Below, one piece after another: positions 8,083 to 17,825 of a stretch of DNA of 64,000 nt. A program made the translations under genes and the position numbers. Below the pieces are notes generated by a model. It made no database searches and was not told where the DNA came from. It saw only the letters and a program-made list of their open reading frames with translations. The stretch is from Verrucomicrobiales bacterium (lineage in GTDB: Bacteria; Verrucomicrobiota; Verrucomicrobiia; Verrucomicrobiales; DEV007): the NCBI GenBank assembly GCA_028047635.1, contig JAOFXR010000006.1, positions 1 to 64,000 on the forward strand, read 5' to 3'. The number at the start of each line of letters is the position of its first letter. Position 1 is the first letter of the stretch.

Positions 8083-9408
8083 TTAATACGCACCGCAGTG
8101 ATCCAGCACCTCTCTAGTGAGAGCGCGAGACTGCTCCGTGTCCTCGCGTTGCAGTATACTCGTGACGCGATAGGTCATGATTTGCCGATTGTTCACGACG
8201 GGAGACAACTTCGTGAAACCCACCATGGGAAAACGGATTTCACCTTTCACATCGAGAAGCATTCTCTCATTGGAAACCGCGAACCCATTCTCCGGATCGA
8301 CATCCCAACAGAAGAGTGGATTGCGTTTCGTATTCCCTCCTCCGAGATGCCCGCTCATGACGCGAAGAACACCATCAGGACATAGGTGGGAAGGTTTTGG
8401 GCAATAACTCGAAGGAACCTTCGTGTAAGTCGATTCTCCAAATCCGGCAAAGGGATCAGAAGTGCGATACCAGGCAACGCAATACCCGTAAGCACCTTTT
8501 CCCCAGTGGTGCCCACGCGCCCTTGCACCCAGAACCCAATCATCAGGACCAAGACGATTCAACGAACCTTCCATCAGCTTCCCCCGCACGTGCTCATTCA
8601 CCAACTTCCCCGTTCGTACCCACTGGTAGAGTCGAGACGCCTCATCAAAAGCGATCTCCACGGCGGCGATCCCTTTCCCAAAATGATAAGTGTCTACCCA
8701 TCGAGTTTTCCGCTCATCCAAAGCAGTTGCCGGAACGAGCCATTGGTTCACCGAAGTCTGACGAGGTTCGACCGAACAAACAATTCCCCCGCGTTCGAAT
8801 CCCTTTTCCCGCCAGATCGTTATTTCATCATCGAGAAACTCGATATCGCTCTCCTCGTCATTGAGACGAAAATGAATAGACTCTAACTGATTGGCATCGA
8901 CGCGATCAACCACTCCGGTCTGAAGATCTCTCGTCGCCGGAATCACATACCAGGTAGCGAGAAACATATTTTCCGAGGGATAAGCTCGCCCTTTATCATC
9001 GACGACCCCTTTCGGAACACCCGTGACGTTAGGATGTCCGTGGCTCTTAATAAACTTGCGCCCGTCGCGATGAACTTCCCAGTCTTCGCGGTAGCGGGAA
9101 ATAAAGCCCTCCTTTAGAAACGGGCCGTCAGGAGTATCGGATCGAAGCTGGTAAATAATCAAGTGCTCAGAATCCACTCCCGAGAATCCGCGAGTCTGAT
9201 AGATCCAGAGAAAACGCCCGGCACTCAACTGAGCGCAATACGGATGCGAAGGATGAAGCCAATCCTTCTTTTGCTCACCTTCGAGAGTGCAGTCATCAAT
9301 TAATTTGCCCCGGGCCTCAATATTGATCTCGGCGACGAGTAAGCTGGAACTAAAAATGACGAAAAGTGAGAGGCAAAAGAATTTCATCTGGAACCGAATT
9401 CTGCGCAT
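8083..9408 (-). CDS. Secreted protein of unknown function, probable beta-propeller
   Basis: The 441-residue product starts with a signal peptide (about 1-27, ...SSSLLVAEINI). The remainder has repeated aromatic- and Asp-rich strands such as YCAQLSAGRFLWIYQTRG, LIIYQLRSDTPDGPF, YCVAWYRTSDPFAGF and LFCWDVDPENGF, and a GVLRVMSGHLGGGNTKRNPLF segment. This resembles the sialidase/glycosidase-type propellers common in these genomes, but I cannot assign a family. The ATG at 9408 has GGGG eight bases upstream; ATG 9426 and ATG 9387 are alternatives in the same frame. It is convergent with the FGE pair and divergent from the alcohol dehydrogenase gene. No catalytic residues can be named with confidence. 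Confidence 0.7.
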   Translation of the reverse strand: MRRIRFQMKFFCLSLFVIFSSSLLVAEINIEARGKLIDDCTLEGEQKKDWLHPSHPYCAQLSAGRFLWIYQTRGFSGVDSEHLIIYQLRSDTPDGPFLKEGFISRYREDWEVHRDGRKFIKSHGHPNVTGVPKGVVDDKGRAYPSENMFLATWYVIPATRDLQTGVVDRVDANQLESIHFRLNDEESDIEFLDDEITIWREKGFERGGIVCSVEPRQTSVNQWLVPATALDERKTRWVDTYHFGKGIAAVEIAFDEASRLYQWVRTGKLVNEHVRGKLMEGSLNRLGPDDWVLGARARGHHWGKGAYGYCVAWYRTSDPFAGFGESTYTKVPSSYCPKPSHLCPDGVLRVMSGHLGGGNTKRNPLFCWDVDPENGFAVSNERMLLDVKGEIRFPMVGFTKLSPVVNNRQIMTYRVTSILQREDTEQSRALTREVLDHCGAY

Positions 9409-9556
9409 CCTGTCGCCCCAAGTCAAGATGAGCCACCGCCACAGGATTGACCATCATTCATCAAAACCTACAATGATAATCAACCATCGGGTGGCGATTC
9501 ATAAGCTTCGCCTATTCGCCCCAATAAGACGTATTCTACGAAACAAACTCCACCTC

Positions 9557-10576
9557 ATGAGCAACACCACGACCATCAATGCCTTCGCCGCCAATCAAGC
9601 AGGCGGGTCACTCGAGCCCTTTACCTACGAAGTCGGCGCCCTCGAGCCTAATGAAGTCGAGCTTGATGTTCTCTACTGCGGGATCTGCCACAGTGACCTC
9701 AGCATGATCAACAATGAGTGGGGAATGTCAGAGTATCCGCTCGTTGGAGGTCACGAAGTCATAGGAAAGGTCGCCATTGTTGGCGCCGATGTCGAGCACC
9801 TCACCGTCGGCACAGTGGTAGGGCTGGGCTGGCAATCCGCTTATTGCGGGCATTGCGAATCCTGTGATTCCGGCGACGAAAACCTTTGCTCGACCGCTCA
9901 AGGGACCATTGTTGCCCGTCATGGCGGGTTCGCCGACAAAGTGCGTGCGGATGCCGACAGTGTTATTCCGGTTCCGGATGGGATTGATCTCGAATCTGCC
10001 GGGCCACTTCTCTGCGGAGGAATCACCGTGTTCAATCCCCTTGTCCAGTTTGAAGTGAAGTCGACTGATAAGGTCGCCGTCATTGGCATCGGCGGACTTG
10101 GCCACATCGCGCTCAAGTTTCTGAGTAATTGGGGGTGCGAAGTCACCGCTTTTACCTCAAGCGATTCGAAACGCGATGAGGCCCTCAGTATGGGCGCCCA
10201 TAAGACACTGAACTCCCGCGATGAGGCAGAAATTGAGGCAGCAGCGAACCGCTTCGATTTCATCATCTCAACCGTGAACGTGAAACTTGATTGGAATCGT
10301 TACGTCAACACGCTGAGGCCCAAGGGGAGATTGCACTTCGTCGGTGCCGCTCTTGAACCTCTCGACATCGGAGCCATGTCCCTAATCATGGGGCAACGCT
10401 CCATTTCAGGCTCTCCTGTCGGAAGCCCCTCCACCATAGGAAAGATGTTCGACTTCGCCAATCGTCACCAGATCCAGCCTCAGGTTGAGATGTTTCCCAT
10501 GAGCCGCATTAACGAAGCGATTGCCCGGCTTAAATCCGGTGAGGCGCGCTATAGAATCGTGCTGTCGAACGAGTAA
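9557..10576 (+). CDS. Zinc-dependent alcohol dehydrogenase (YahK/cinnamyl-type)
   Basis: A 339-residue medium-chain dehydrogenase/reductase, cytoplasmic, expected to interconvert aldehydes and alcohols with NAD(P)H. Seen in the sequence: catalytic zinc cysteine in LYCGICHSDLS (about 38-44), the GHEVIGKV histidine-glutamate motif (about 62), four structural-zinc cysteines in CGHCESCDSGDENLC (about 97-111), the Rossmann loop GIGGLGHIALKF (about 178-189), and the C-terminal GSPVGSPSTIGKMFDFA segment typical of the YahK/AdhC subgroup. The frame is open upstream to 9287, but that part overlaps the divergent gene; ATG 9557 is where family similarity begins and gives normal length. Physiological substrate cannot be read from context. 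Confidence 0.92.
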   Translation: MSNTTTINAFAANQAGGSLEPFTYEVGALEPNEVELDVLYCGICHSDLSMINNEWGMSEYPLVGGHEVIGKVAIVGADVEHLTVGTVVGLGWQSAYCGHCESCDSGDENLCSTAQGTIVARHGGFADKVRADADSVIPVPDGIDLESAGPLLCGGITVFNPLVQFEVKSTDKVAVIGIGGLGHIALKFLSNWGCEVTAFTSSDSKRDEALSMGAHKTLNSRDEAEIEAAANRFDFIISTVNVKLDWNRYVNTLRPKGRLHFVGAALEPLDIGAMSLIMGQRSISGSPVGSPSTIGKMFDFANRHQIQPQVEMFPMSRINEAIARLKSGEARYRIVLSNE

Positions 10577-10637
10577 CGACACATCCAGAAGTGAAATATT
10601 AAATAGCGGCTTCATTCATCCACGCTATGATCGAACA

Positions 10638-11297
10638 ATGATTTCACCCCTACAGGAAACTAAACATGTCTTTCAAAAGGTTTATGCCCGGGAGCCATTT
10701 CTAAAGTGTCTGTCTTGCGCGATAATCCCCGGCGTGTTGCTGTATACCATAGTGTTTCTCGTATTGAAGTCATTTGGCTTCACTACGATTGAGATCATTC
10801 GAGATCCCGCACAACTGAACGAGTCATCGAGTTTCCTCGGTCTCATCTCGAATCTCGGCAATGCCTTCTGGATTAGTTCCGCTGCAATTGCCTTGTTCAC
10901 CGCGTTTACAAGCGGCTCAAATTTTTCCAAGCCTCGAAGAGAACTCTTGATTCTTGCAGGACTACTGTCGTTGCTTCTCGGAGTGGACGACTTTTTCATG
11001 CTTCATGATCGATACATCAAGCAGAATGTCTGCTATGCCACTTACGCCATCCTCGCGATCACGCTTTTGCTGAGACATTACCGGATGATTTTGAAAAATT
11101 ACGCCACGGCTTTCTTTTTCGCCGGCACCTTCCTCGCCTTGTCTATCCTCGTAGACCTCAGGCAGGGCGCCATTCCCATGAGCTACGACAAACTTCAAAT
11201 TATCGAAGAGGCATTCAAATTCGTCGGTGCATTCGTTTGGCTCTATTTTGTGGGAGTAGTCGCTGCAAAAGAGCCTGAGGAAGAAGAGCCCACCTAA
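10638..11297 (+). CDS. Multi-pass membrane protein of unknown function
   Basis: A 219-residue protein with about five or six hydrophobic segments (LSCAIIPGVLLYTIVFLVL; FWISSAAIALFTAFT; LLILAGLLSLLLG; CYATYAILAITLLL; ATAFFFAGTFLALSILVDL; GAFVWLYFVGVVA) and an acidic tail ending EPEEEEPT. A GVDDFFMLHD segment (about 116-126) sits between helices and carries conserved-looking acidic and His residues, perhaps a metal or substrate site; this is inference. ATG 10638 was chosen over the longer open frame because the extension overlaps the dehydrogenase gene. It follows that gene by 61 bases on the same strand and may be co-transcribed. No family recognised. Confidence 0.75.
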   Translation: MISPLQETKHVFQKVYAREPFLKCLSCAIIPGVLLYTIVFLVLKSFGFTTIEIIRDPAQLNESSSFLGLISNLGNAFWISSAAIALFTAFTSGSNFSKPRRELLILAGLLSLLLGVDDFFMLHDRYIKQNVCYATYAILAITLLLRHYRMILKNYATAFFFAGTFLALSILVDLRQGAIPMSYDKLQIIEEAFKFVGAFVWLYFVGVVAAKEPEEEEPT

Positions 11298-11411
11298 GCC
11301 CCCCCTCGTCGCTTCGGCGGGATAAAGCGGCGGCAATCCCCTTGATGCGGGAAAGCTGAAAGTACCCCTTCAAGCCAGATGATTCTTTCATTTTCTAGCG
11401 GAGAATGAGAT

Positions 11412-14400
11412 GTGGTTTCATTTCGTTCAGACTATCCTTTACCCGGGTTCGCGGTCGGCCTTGCCGTTCTCCTCTTTTGCGATATCGCGAGTTCCGGTGA
11501 GATTGATTACAATCGGGACATCCGCCCTATACTATCCAACAAGTGCTTCCAATGCCACGGGCCTGACGAAGAGACGCTTGAGGCCGATCTCCGGCTTGAC
11601 CTCCCTTCGGACCACTCCGTGGAAGGCAGCGTCATTGTTCCCGGAGCCCCCGAGGCGAGCGAGCTGATCTTTCGCCTCACGACAAACGATTCTTCGGATG
11701 TGATGCCTCCTCCGAAAACGAAGAAGCCCATTACAAAAGAGGAAACGGCACTGCTGAAGCAATGGGTGAAAGAAGGGGCCAAATACCAAAGCCATTGGTC
11801 ATTCGAACCGATTGATTTAGAGGTCACTCCTCCCGTTCTAGCGGACTCCCAATGGCAAAAAAACGGAGTCGATCGTTTTATCCTCGAATCGCTTCAGGAT
11901 AAAAACATTACCCCATCTTCTGAAGCTCAACCGGAAACGCTGGCTCGCCGTATTGCCATCGACCTCACAGGACTGCTACCTTCTCCGGAAGAAGTCGATG
12001 TATTCATAAAAGCCTACCAGACTGATCCAGATCCTGCGGTCAAAGAATTCATCGAATCGCAACTCGCCTCACCTCATTACGGAGAGCGTTGGGGACGACA
12101 CTGGCTCGACCAGGCACGCTATGCAGATTCCAGCGGCTACACAATTGATGGAGAAAGAACGATGTGGCCCTACCGCGATTGGGTCATCAAGGCTCTAAAC
12201 GAGGACCGCCCCTTCGACCAGTTTACGATTGAACAACTTGCCGGTGACCTGCTCGAATCACCGAAAAAGGAACAGCTCATCGCTTCCGCGTTTCATCGAA
12301 ACACGCTCATCAATCAGGAAGGAGGAACCGACGACGAGCAGTTCCGAAATGAAGAGGTCGTCGATCGCGTCAACACCACCGGAGCGGTTTGGCTCGGACT
12401 AACCGTTGGATGTGCTCAATGCCACACCCACAAATTCGATCCCATCACTCACAAGGAATACTTCGAGTTCTTCGCCTTCTTCAATCAAGGCACAGATGTG
12501 AACAACACCGGATCAACCATCCCCGTCGCGGAAGGTGAACTGTTTTCCGAAGAGGTCGATCCGGCGCTCCTCGCTGCTCATGCGAAAGCGAAGGGCCACT
12601 TCGATAAGATCAACGCCCAAACCAAAACGCGGAGAGAAGAGTGGGAAAAGCTCACATTGACGTCACTCAAAGAAAATCCCAGATCTGGCTCTGCCTCTTG
12701 GCTGCCCCAAAAGCCTTATGACTTCGAGGCCGAAGGCGGCGCTCCGCTCAAACTCCTCGAAGATGACTCTCTCCTCGCAGGCATAGGTGCCCCCAAAGAA
12801 GTGTATCACCTAGCACTCCCAGGACAATCGCAGCCCACCGCAGCGATTCGCCTGCGAATTCTCCCGGATCCTTCGCTCCCCAAAAACGGACCTGGGCTCG
12901 CCGGAAACGGAAACATTGTTCTCAACCGCGTCGAGTTCTATCAAAACGACAAACGTATCGCTATTTCCTCGGCCGATCACGATCACGCTCAGCCGGGATT
13001 TTCGGCGGCCTTCCTCATTGATGACAATCCCGCAACGGGCTGGGCCATCAATGTGGGAAAAGGATCCGCCCCCGGCGCGAAGATGAACACCCCTCATGAA
13101 GTCCATTTCATTCTTTCAAAACCTGTTGCCGTAGGAGTCCCGATCAAAGTCGTGATGCGACACGAACAAAACGCAAATTACAACGTAGGTCGATTCGCTT
13201 TTGACACCTCATCCACCGCTCCTCCGTCCCCCGATACAGCAAAGTTTCTTGCCGCTCTTGAAACCGCCGTCGAGAAGCGTGACGCCAATGCCAAGACACT
13301 ATTGGATCAACGGTTCGCGGGAGAAGACACTGACTTACTCGATGCCAAAAGTAAACTCGCCTCCGTCGCGAAAGCGGCCGGACTGGGCAAAGAGGTAAAA
13401 CTCATGGTGATGAAGGACCTCGCGAATTCGCCCCGTGAAACCCACATCCACATTCGAGGCGATTTCCTGAGAAAGGACAAAAAAACCGGAACTCTATTCC
13501 CCGACGTTCCCGCCGTATTCCCCGAACTACCGCTCTTGAAAACGGGCCAGTCACGGAACCGTCTCGACCTTGCAAAGTGGCTCGTGAGTCCAGAGAACCC
13601 GCTCACGGCGCGCGTTACAGTCAATCGCCTCTGGATGAGATATTTCGGAAAAGGCATCGTCGAAACGGAGAACGATTTTGGGACTCAAGGATCGTTTCCG
13701 AGTCACCCGGAACTTCTCGATTGGCTCGCGACTCAATTTGTCGAAGGAGGATGGTCCATGAAAAATCTTCACCGGCTCATTCTCAACTCCGCCACCTACC
13801 GCCAGGCCTCACACGCGCGGCCGGACCTAGTTGAATTGGATCCACTCAATCATCTCCTCGCGAAACAAAATCGTATTCGCTTCGATGCCGAGATCGTTCG
13901 AGACGCAGCTCTCAGCGCGAGCGGTCTTCTTGAACCAAAACTGGGTGGACCAAGCGTGATGCCCCCGCAGCCCGAGGGCATCTATTCATTTACTCAACGC
14001 AAGACAAGTTGGGTCGTTCCTAACAACGAAAACCGGTTCCGGAGAGCGCTCTATGTGAAATTCATACGCAGTGCCCCCTACCCACTTTTTACGACTTTTG
14101 ATTCTCCTGACTTCCAGAGCGTCTGCACCTCCCGCGCACGATCCAATACGCCGCTGCAGTCGCTCACTCTCGCGAATGACGCTGCGCTTTTCGAACTGGC
14201 GCAGGGACTCGCCGAACGACTTTTAGAAGGAATTCCCTCAGAGGGTGATTCATCCGATCTGGAGCGTATCAAGTTGGGTTTCAAACTGTGTTACTCACGC
14301 GAACCCACCGAAAAAGAACAGCAACTTCTCACAACCTTTCGCTCAAATCAGGAAGCCAGCTTTGCCTCGAACGAAGAAGCCGCGCAATCCGTCGCGCCCA

Positions 14401-14498
14401 AACGTATCCCCAAAGATCTTTCCCCGGCAACGGCAGCGTCCTGGACCAGCCTGGCACGGACACTCATGAACACGGACGAATTTATCACCCGCGAATGA
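11412..14498 (+). CDS. PSD1-type planctomycete cytochrome (PSCyt1-DUF1549-DUF1553)
   Basis: A 1028-residue exported protein with the domain order typical of PVC bacteria: signal peptide (1-29), planctomycete cytochrome C domain with CFQCHG (C45-C48-H49) and the MPPP motif, DUF1549 (about 150-350) with HYGERWGRHWLDQARYADS, EQLAGDLL and a second heme-type motif CAQCHTHKFDP (C334-C337-H338), a middle region resembling a carbohydrate-binding or LamG-like fold (about 420-600), and DUF1553 (about 710-1010) with NPLTARVTVNRLWMRYFGKGIV and the C-terminal CYSREPTEKE segment. The family's biochemical activity is not established; heme-binding redox roles in polysaccharide breakdown are proposed. It overlaps the following DUF1501 gene by four bases (ATGA), so the two are translationally coupled. 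Confidence 0.93.
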   Translation: MVSFRSDYPLPGFAVGLAVLLFCDIASSGEIDYNRDIRPILSNKCFQCHGPDEETLEADLRLDLPSDHSVEGSVIVPGAPEASELIFRLTTNDSSDVMPPPKTKKPITKEETALLKQWVKEGAKYQSHWSFEPIDLEVTPPVLADSQWQKNGVDRFILESLQDKNITPSSEAQPETLARRIAIDLTGLLPSPEEVDVFIKAYQTDPDPAVKEFIESQLASPHYGERWGRHWLDQARYADSSGYTIDGERTMWPYRDWVIKALNEDRPFDQFTIEQLAGDLLESPKKEQLIASAFHRNTLINQEGGTDDEQFRNEEVVDRVNTTGAVWLGLTVGCAQCHTHKFDPITHKEYFEFFAFFNQGTDVNNTGSTIPVAEGELFSEEVDPALLAAHAKAKGHFDKINAQTKTRREEWEKLTLTSLKENPRSGSASWLPQKPYDFEAEGGAPLKLLEDDSLLAGIGAPKEVYHLALPGQSQPTAAIRLRILPDPSLPKNGPGLAGNGNIVLNRVEFYQNDKRIAISSADHDHAQPGFSAAFLIDDNPATGWAINVGKGSAPGAKMNTPHEVHFILSKPVAVGVPIKVVMRHEQNANYNVGRFAFDTSSTAPPSPDTAKFLAALETAVEKRDANAKTLLDQRFAGEDTDLLDAKSKLASVAKAAGLGKEVKLMVMKDLANSPRETHIHIRGDFLRKDKKTGTLFPDVPAVFPELPLLKTGQSRNRLDLAKWLVSPENPLTARVTVNRLWMRYFGKGIVETENDFGTQGSFPSHPELLDWLATQFVEGGWSMKNLHRLILNSATYRQASHARPDLVELDPLNHLLAKQNRIRFDAEIVRDAALSASGLLEPKLGGPSVMPPQPEGIYSFTQRKTSWVVPNNENRFRRALYVKFIRSAPYPLFTTFDSPDFQSVCTSRARSNTPLQSLTLANDAALFELAQGLAERLLEGIPSEGDSSDLERIKLGFKLCYSREPTEKEQQLLTTFRSNQEASFASNEEAAQSVAPKRIPKDLSPATAASWTSLARTLMNTDEFITRE

Positions 14499-15916
14499 TG
14501 AACCCATTGCTGGACCAGACAAGACGTCATTTTTTCGAACGCTGCGGCGTCGGCCTCGGGTCAATCGCCCTGGGAGACATTCTCGCAAGCGGGAGTGACC
14601 GCTCCTTTAATCCGATGGCGCCCCGGCAGCCGCACTTTCCCGCCAAAGCGAAAAATGTGATCTTCCTGTTCATGGCAGGAGGTCCAAGCCACCTCGACCT
14701 TTTTGAGCAGAAGCCAATGCTCCAAAAATATCACGCCCAGTTGCCGCCTCAATCACTTGTCCAAGGAAAGCGCTTCGCCTTCCTCGGCAAGGATGCAAAA
14801 ATCCTTGGGTCGGATCGCAAGTTCGCCAAATACGGTGAATGCCAAATGCAACTAAGCGAATTGCTTCCACATCACCGCGAGATCGTCGATGACGTTTGCT
14901 GGCTCCGCGGAATGAAAACCGACGTCTTCAACCACGGCCCCGCCAAGCTTTTCATGAACACCGGCTTTCAAGTTCCCGGACGGCCCAGCCTCGGCTCATG
15001 GGTCACTTATGGGATCGGAAGCGAGTCAGAGAATTTACCCGGCTTTGTCGTGCTTCAGTCAGGACCTCGAGGCCCGCGCGCCGGGAATGCCCTATGGTCA
15101 TCCGGGTTTCTCCCTTCCAGCTATCAGGGCGTGCCATTTCGAGGCAAAGGCGATCCTATCGTCAACCTCACCTCGCCGGAAGGATTCGACACCGGAAGAC
15201 AGGGCCAATTTAAAGACGTCGTCGCTGACCTCAACCGCGAACGCCTTAACCTCACCGGCGATCCCGAAATCGCGACGAGAATCAATGCCTCCGAAATGGC
15301 CTACCGTATGCAAACGAGTGCGCCGGAGCTGATGGATATTGGCGGCGAATCAAAAGCGACCTTGGAGAAATACGGTGCTGAACCCGGTGGTAATTCCTAC
15401 GCCAACAACTGCCTCCTTGCGCGTCGTCTCGTCGAGCGCGGGACTCGCTTTGTGCAACTCTATCACACTGACTGGGATCACCATGGCGGCAAAGGACAAA
15501 CCCTCGGAACCGACCTTGAACGCGTCACCAAACAAGTCGATCAAGCGTCCGCCGCACTGGTTAGCGACCTCAAAGAGCGCGGCCTTCTCGATGACACCAT
15601 TGTCGTCTGGGGCGGCGAATTTGGCCGAACCCCCATGGGAGAAACCCGCGACAACAAAGTCGGAGGCCGCGATCACCACATCGACGCTTTCACCATGTGG
15701 GTCGCCGGAGGCGGATTCAAAAAAGGATTCACTTACGGGAAAACCGACGACTTCGGCTACGAGGTCATCGACGAAAAGATTCACGTCCACGATCTGCACG
15801 CCACGATACTGAACCAACTGGGCTTCGACCACGAAAACCTCACCTACCGGTTCCAGGGCCGCGACTTCCGCCTCACTGACGTCCACGGAAAGGTCGTCCA
15901 GGAGATTCTGGCGTGA
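14495..15916 (+). CDS. DUF1501 protein, partner of PSD1 cytochrome
   Basis: A 473-residue exported protein of the DUF1501 family, which has an alkaline-phosphatase/sulfatase-like fold. The N-terminus LDQTRRHFFERCGVGLGSIAL is a twin-arginine (Tat) type signal. Family motifs: AKAKNVIFLFMAGGPSHLDLFEQKP (about 45-70), the RPSLGSWVTYGIGSE segment, GTRFVQLYHTDWDHHGG, VVWGGEFGRTP and GGRDHHIDAFTMWVAGGG. Those Asp and His clusters could bind metal, but no enzyme activity is established for the family. ATG 14495 overlaps the PSD1 stop; the frame is open further upstream but would only overlap the neighbour. DUF1501 plus PSD1 is a recurrent PVC gene pair, here in the order PSD1 then DUF1501; a second pair occurs at 39831-44522. 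Confidence 0.93.
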   Translation: MMNPLLDQTRRHFFERCGVGLGSIALGDILASGSDRSFNPMAPRQPHFPAKAKNVIFLFMAGGPSHLDLFEQKPMLQKYHAQLPPQSLVQGKRFAFLGKDAKILGSDRKFAKYGECQMQLSELLPHHREIVDDVCWLRGMKTDVFNHGPAKLFMNTGFQVPGRPSLGSWVTYGIGSESENLPGFVVLQSGPRGPRAGNALWSSGFLPSSYQGVPFRGKGDPIVNLTSPEGFDTGRQGQFKDVVADLNRERLNLTGDPEIATRINASEMAYRMQTSAPELMDIGGESKATLEKYGAEPGGNSYANNCLLARRLVERGTRFVQLYHTDWDHHGGKGQTLGTDLERVTKQVDQASAALVSDLKERGLLDDTIVVWGGEFGRTPMGETRDNKVGGRDHHIDAFTMWVAGGGFKKGFTYGKTDDFGYEVIDEKIHVHDLHATILNQLGFDHENLTYRFQGRDFRLTDVHGKVVQEILA

Positions 15917-15931
15917 TCTGGTTACAAGCTC

Positions 15932-16591
15932 TCAAGGAAGAGCCAAAAAAGCAGCCATCCACTTGTCGGCCATCTTCCTTGCTCCCGCCGCATTGGGATG
16001 CACTTTGTCGCTGACGGTATCGGTCTTCCAGTCAAAACCGTCAGCGTGATCGACCAACACGATATTATCGCCACGAGTCGAAAGTCGCGACGCAAGATCT
16101 GCCAACTCCACGTTCAGTTCAGGGATATAGGAATACTTGGGAAGTTTTCCTGCCGGTATGACCTGAGCCAAAAGAATCGTCACCTCGGGATTTGCCGCGA
16201 GGGCGTTTTCGATGATCGCTTCCGTGTCGCGAATAATCCCGGCGACAGGCTTGTCTTTGCTAAAACTATTGTGCCCCGAATGGATCATCACAATATCAGC
16301 GGGATAGGCCGCAAAAACTTTCTCCGAAATCTTGAGCAAGGCCTTCGTGTTCTTCCCTCCGTATCCAGCATGAGCTGAAGCCTCATCTTTTTCCGGTCCA
16401 ATAAATTGGAATCCGTCATCTCTCTTTTTGAGTTCCTGAACCAGTACCTCGCGGTAGCAGACAAAACTTTTACCTCCACTCGTAATCGAATCGCCCAGAG
16501 CCAAAACCGTTCGAGCCTCCCCCGCCATCACTGAAAAGCCAGCCGTGTATAAAGCTATCAGAATAAGGTGCCAAAGTTTGATCATAATCAT
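15932..16591 (-). CDS. Secreted SGNH/GDSL-type hydrolase
   Basis: A 219-residue protein with a signal peptide (about 1-25, ...GFSVMAGEA) and an SGNH-hydrolase domain. Block I is VLALGDSITSGG with the nucleophile Ser, a GYGGKNT segment stands for block II, HSGHNSF for block III (Asn of the oxyanion hole), and DKVHPNAAG holds the catalytic Asp-x-x-His. Members are esterases or lipases; in glycan-degrading bacteria many are carbohydrate acetyl-esterases, which would fit this neighbourhood, but the substrate is not visible. It is convergent with the DUF1501 gene, 15 bases apart. Confidence 0.88.
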   Translation of the reverse strand: MIMIKLWHLILIALYTAGFSVMAGEARTVLALGDSITSGGKSFVCYREVLVQELKKRDDGFQFIGPEKDEASAHAGYGGKNTKALLKISEKVFAAYPADIVMIHSGHNSFSKDKPVAGIIRDTEAIIENALAANPEVTILLAQVIPAGKLPKYSYIPELNVELADLASRLSTRGDNIVLVDHADGFDWKTDTVSDKVHPNAAGARKMADKWMAAFLALP

Positions 16592-16675
16592 ATTTCCTTT
16601 TCAAAACTAACAACACAAAACCATTGATTCAATTAAGACAAATGTGCCATCAGATTGGACACATTTGCACTCGGA

Positions 16676-16933
16676 TCAATCGTCATCATCTACGATATAG
16701 TTTCGAGGTCCTGAACCGAGCAAACCGAAGCCTTCATCACCGTGATCATGTCGCTGGGCCCGGCGCAAGGCTTGCTTCGCCAATCTGAGTCGATTATCAA
16801 GCCACTCGGCCTCTGACGGACTGAGCCGCATTCCCTCCGGCAACTCCTGACGACAAGCAGGGCAATGACCAAGCCTGCGAGAGAGAATTGGCTCTCCGCA
16901 CTCCAGACACTTCATCCCTTCTTTCTCTCTCAT
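16676..16933 (-). CDS. Small zinc-ribbon protein
   Basis: An 85-residue product with two CxxC pairs, CLECGEPI and CPACRQEL (13 residues between pairs), the pattern of a zinc ribbon. A helical Arg/Leu-rich segment follows (EAEWLDNRLRLAKQALRRAQRHDHGDEG), and the tail ends in an acidic patch VDDDD. It could bind nucleic acid or protein. The start is unclear: ATG 16933 or 16915 (MKCLEC), or GTG/ATG further upstream to 17002 overlapping the previous gene. First in position among small minus-strand genes (16676-18930). No family name assigned. Confidence 0.55.
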   Translation of the reverse strand: MREKEGMKCLECGEPILSRRLGHCPACRQELPEGMRLSPSEAEWLDNRLRLAKQALRRAQRHDHGDEGFGLLGSGPRNYIVDDDD

Positions 16934-16964
16934 TTCAATGATTCGTTGCGCTGAAGAAGCGCCA

Positions 16965-17405
16965 TTAACGATCGGGATGCCCGTCGAGGCGGATGTCCTC
17001 ACGACTGATCCCCGCAGCGATGAGACAATCGATATAGGACTCCCTCTTCATCTTAAACAAATCCCCACCCAGCCGAAACTCATATTGCGCGGGATCGTGC
17101 CCCGGCAAGACCGACAAAACGGTGACGCCTACCGGAGAGAGAAAGCAAATAGTGCCTATCGAACCACATTTGTGATCCCGTCCCGACTTCGCCTCGGATA
17201 GACTTTCAACTAAAGCAGAAATAGCCTCAGGATCAGAAATAGTTCTCTCCACAATAAGATCGCCACCATAGGGTTCATTGAGCGAGATCGTCACCCGAGT
17301 CGGGGAAGCGGGAAGAGCAGGTGATTCGCCACGGCCAAAAAGGGCCATCAACCCGATCCCAACCGCGACAGTCAAAATCACCCAAAGCCATTGTCTCTTT
17401 TTCAT
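16965..17405 (-). CDS. Small membrane-anchored protein of unknown function
   Basis: A 146-residue product: MKKRQWLWVILTVAVGIGLMALFG is a single N-terminal membrane helix or uncleaved signal, followed by a polar domain. The domain contains two Cys (CGSIGTICF) that may form a disulfide, and VTISLNEPYGGDLIVERTI, LSVLPGHDPAQYEFRLGG. The shape suggests a periplasmic beta-rich domain on a helix anchor. No family recognised. It is upstream of the zinc-ribbon gene on the same strand, about 30 bases apart, so they may be one transcript. Confidence 0.65.
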   Translation of the reverse strand: MKKRQWLWVILTVAVGIGLMALFGRGESPALPASPTRVTISLNEPYGGDLIVERTISDPEAISALVESLSEAKSGRDHKCGSIGTICFLSPVGVTVLSVLPGHDPAQYEFRLGGDLFKMKRESYIDCLIAAGISREDIRLDGHPDR

Positions 17406-17576
17406 TCGATGCTAAACCAAAGTGCCTCCGGTTCATGCGCATTCTCTTCCTCGAATGGATCGAAAGCCGTCGACTCCTCATTTTAGAGGCTAAAAATTCC
17501 AGTTAGCAAAGTCAATCCGCTCCGAACATTTTGTGAGTGCCCCAGCCCCAGCGCACCGCCAGTTGAATCAACGTCG

Positions 17577-17825
17577 TTACATGCCCCAAATAAGTATTCC
17601 AGTTAAGATAATTACCTGAAGTATAAAGGAGAATATCAAAACGCGGTGATGAAGACCTCTCACAGAGGTAACAATCGCGACTACTCCTAAAATCATCAAC
17701 GCTATTCCTCCGCCTAAACAACAACTTTGCTCAAAAGGTGACGTGTCGCTTTGAGAACCAGCAAACGCGATCAGAAAACCGACGATTCCTCCGGCGATAC
17801 AAATCAGAGTCAAAACCGCTTTCAT
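17577..17825 (-). CDS. Small two- or three-helix membrane protein
   Basis: An 82-residue, strongly hydrophobic product with three hydrophobic segments (LTLICIAGGIVGFLIAFAG, GGGIALMILGVVAIVTSV, VLIFSFILQVIILTGILIWGM) and a QSCC pair in the first loop. Features resemble small integral membrane proteins. Family not recognised. Same strand as its neighbours; 170 bases downstream is the next gene, with nothing I can name between. Confidence 0.55.
   Translation of the reverse strand: MKAVLTLICIAGGIVGFLIAFAGSQSDTSPFEQSCCLGGGIALMILGVVAIVTSVRGLHHRVLIFSFILQVIILTGILIWGM

Noticed and set aside
15919-15950. GCTCT/AGAGC hairpin between convergent DUF1501 and SGNH genes as a terminator
   Set aside because: The stem is only five bases and partly lies in the end of the SGNH gene.
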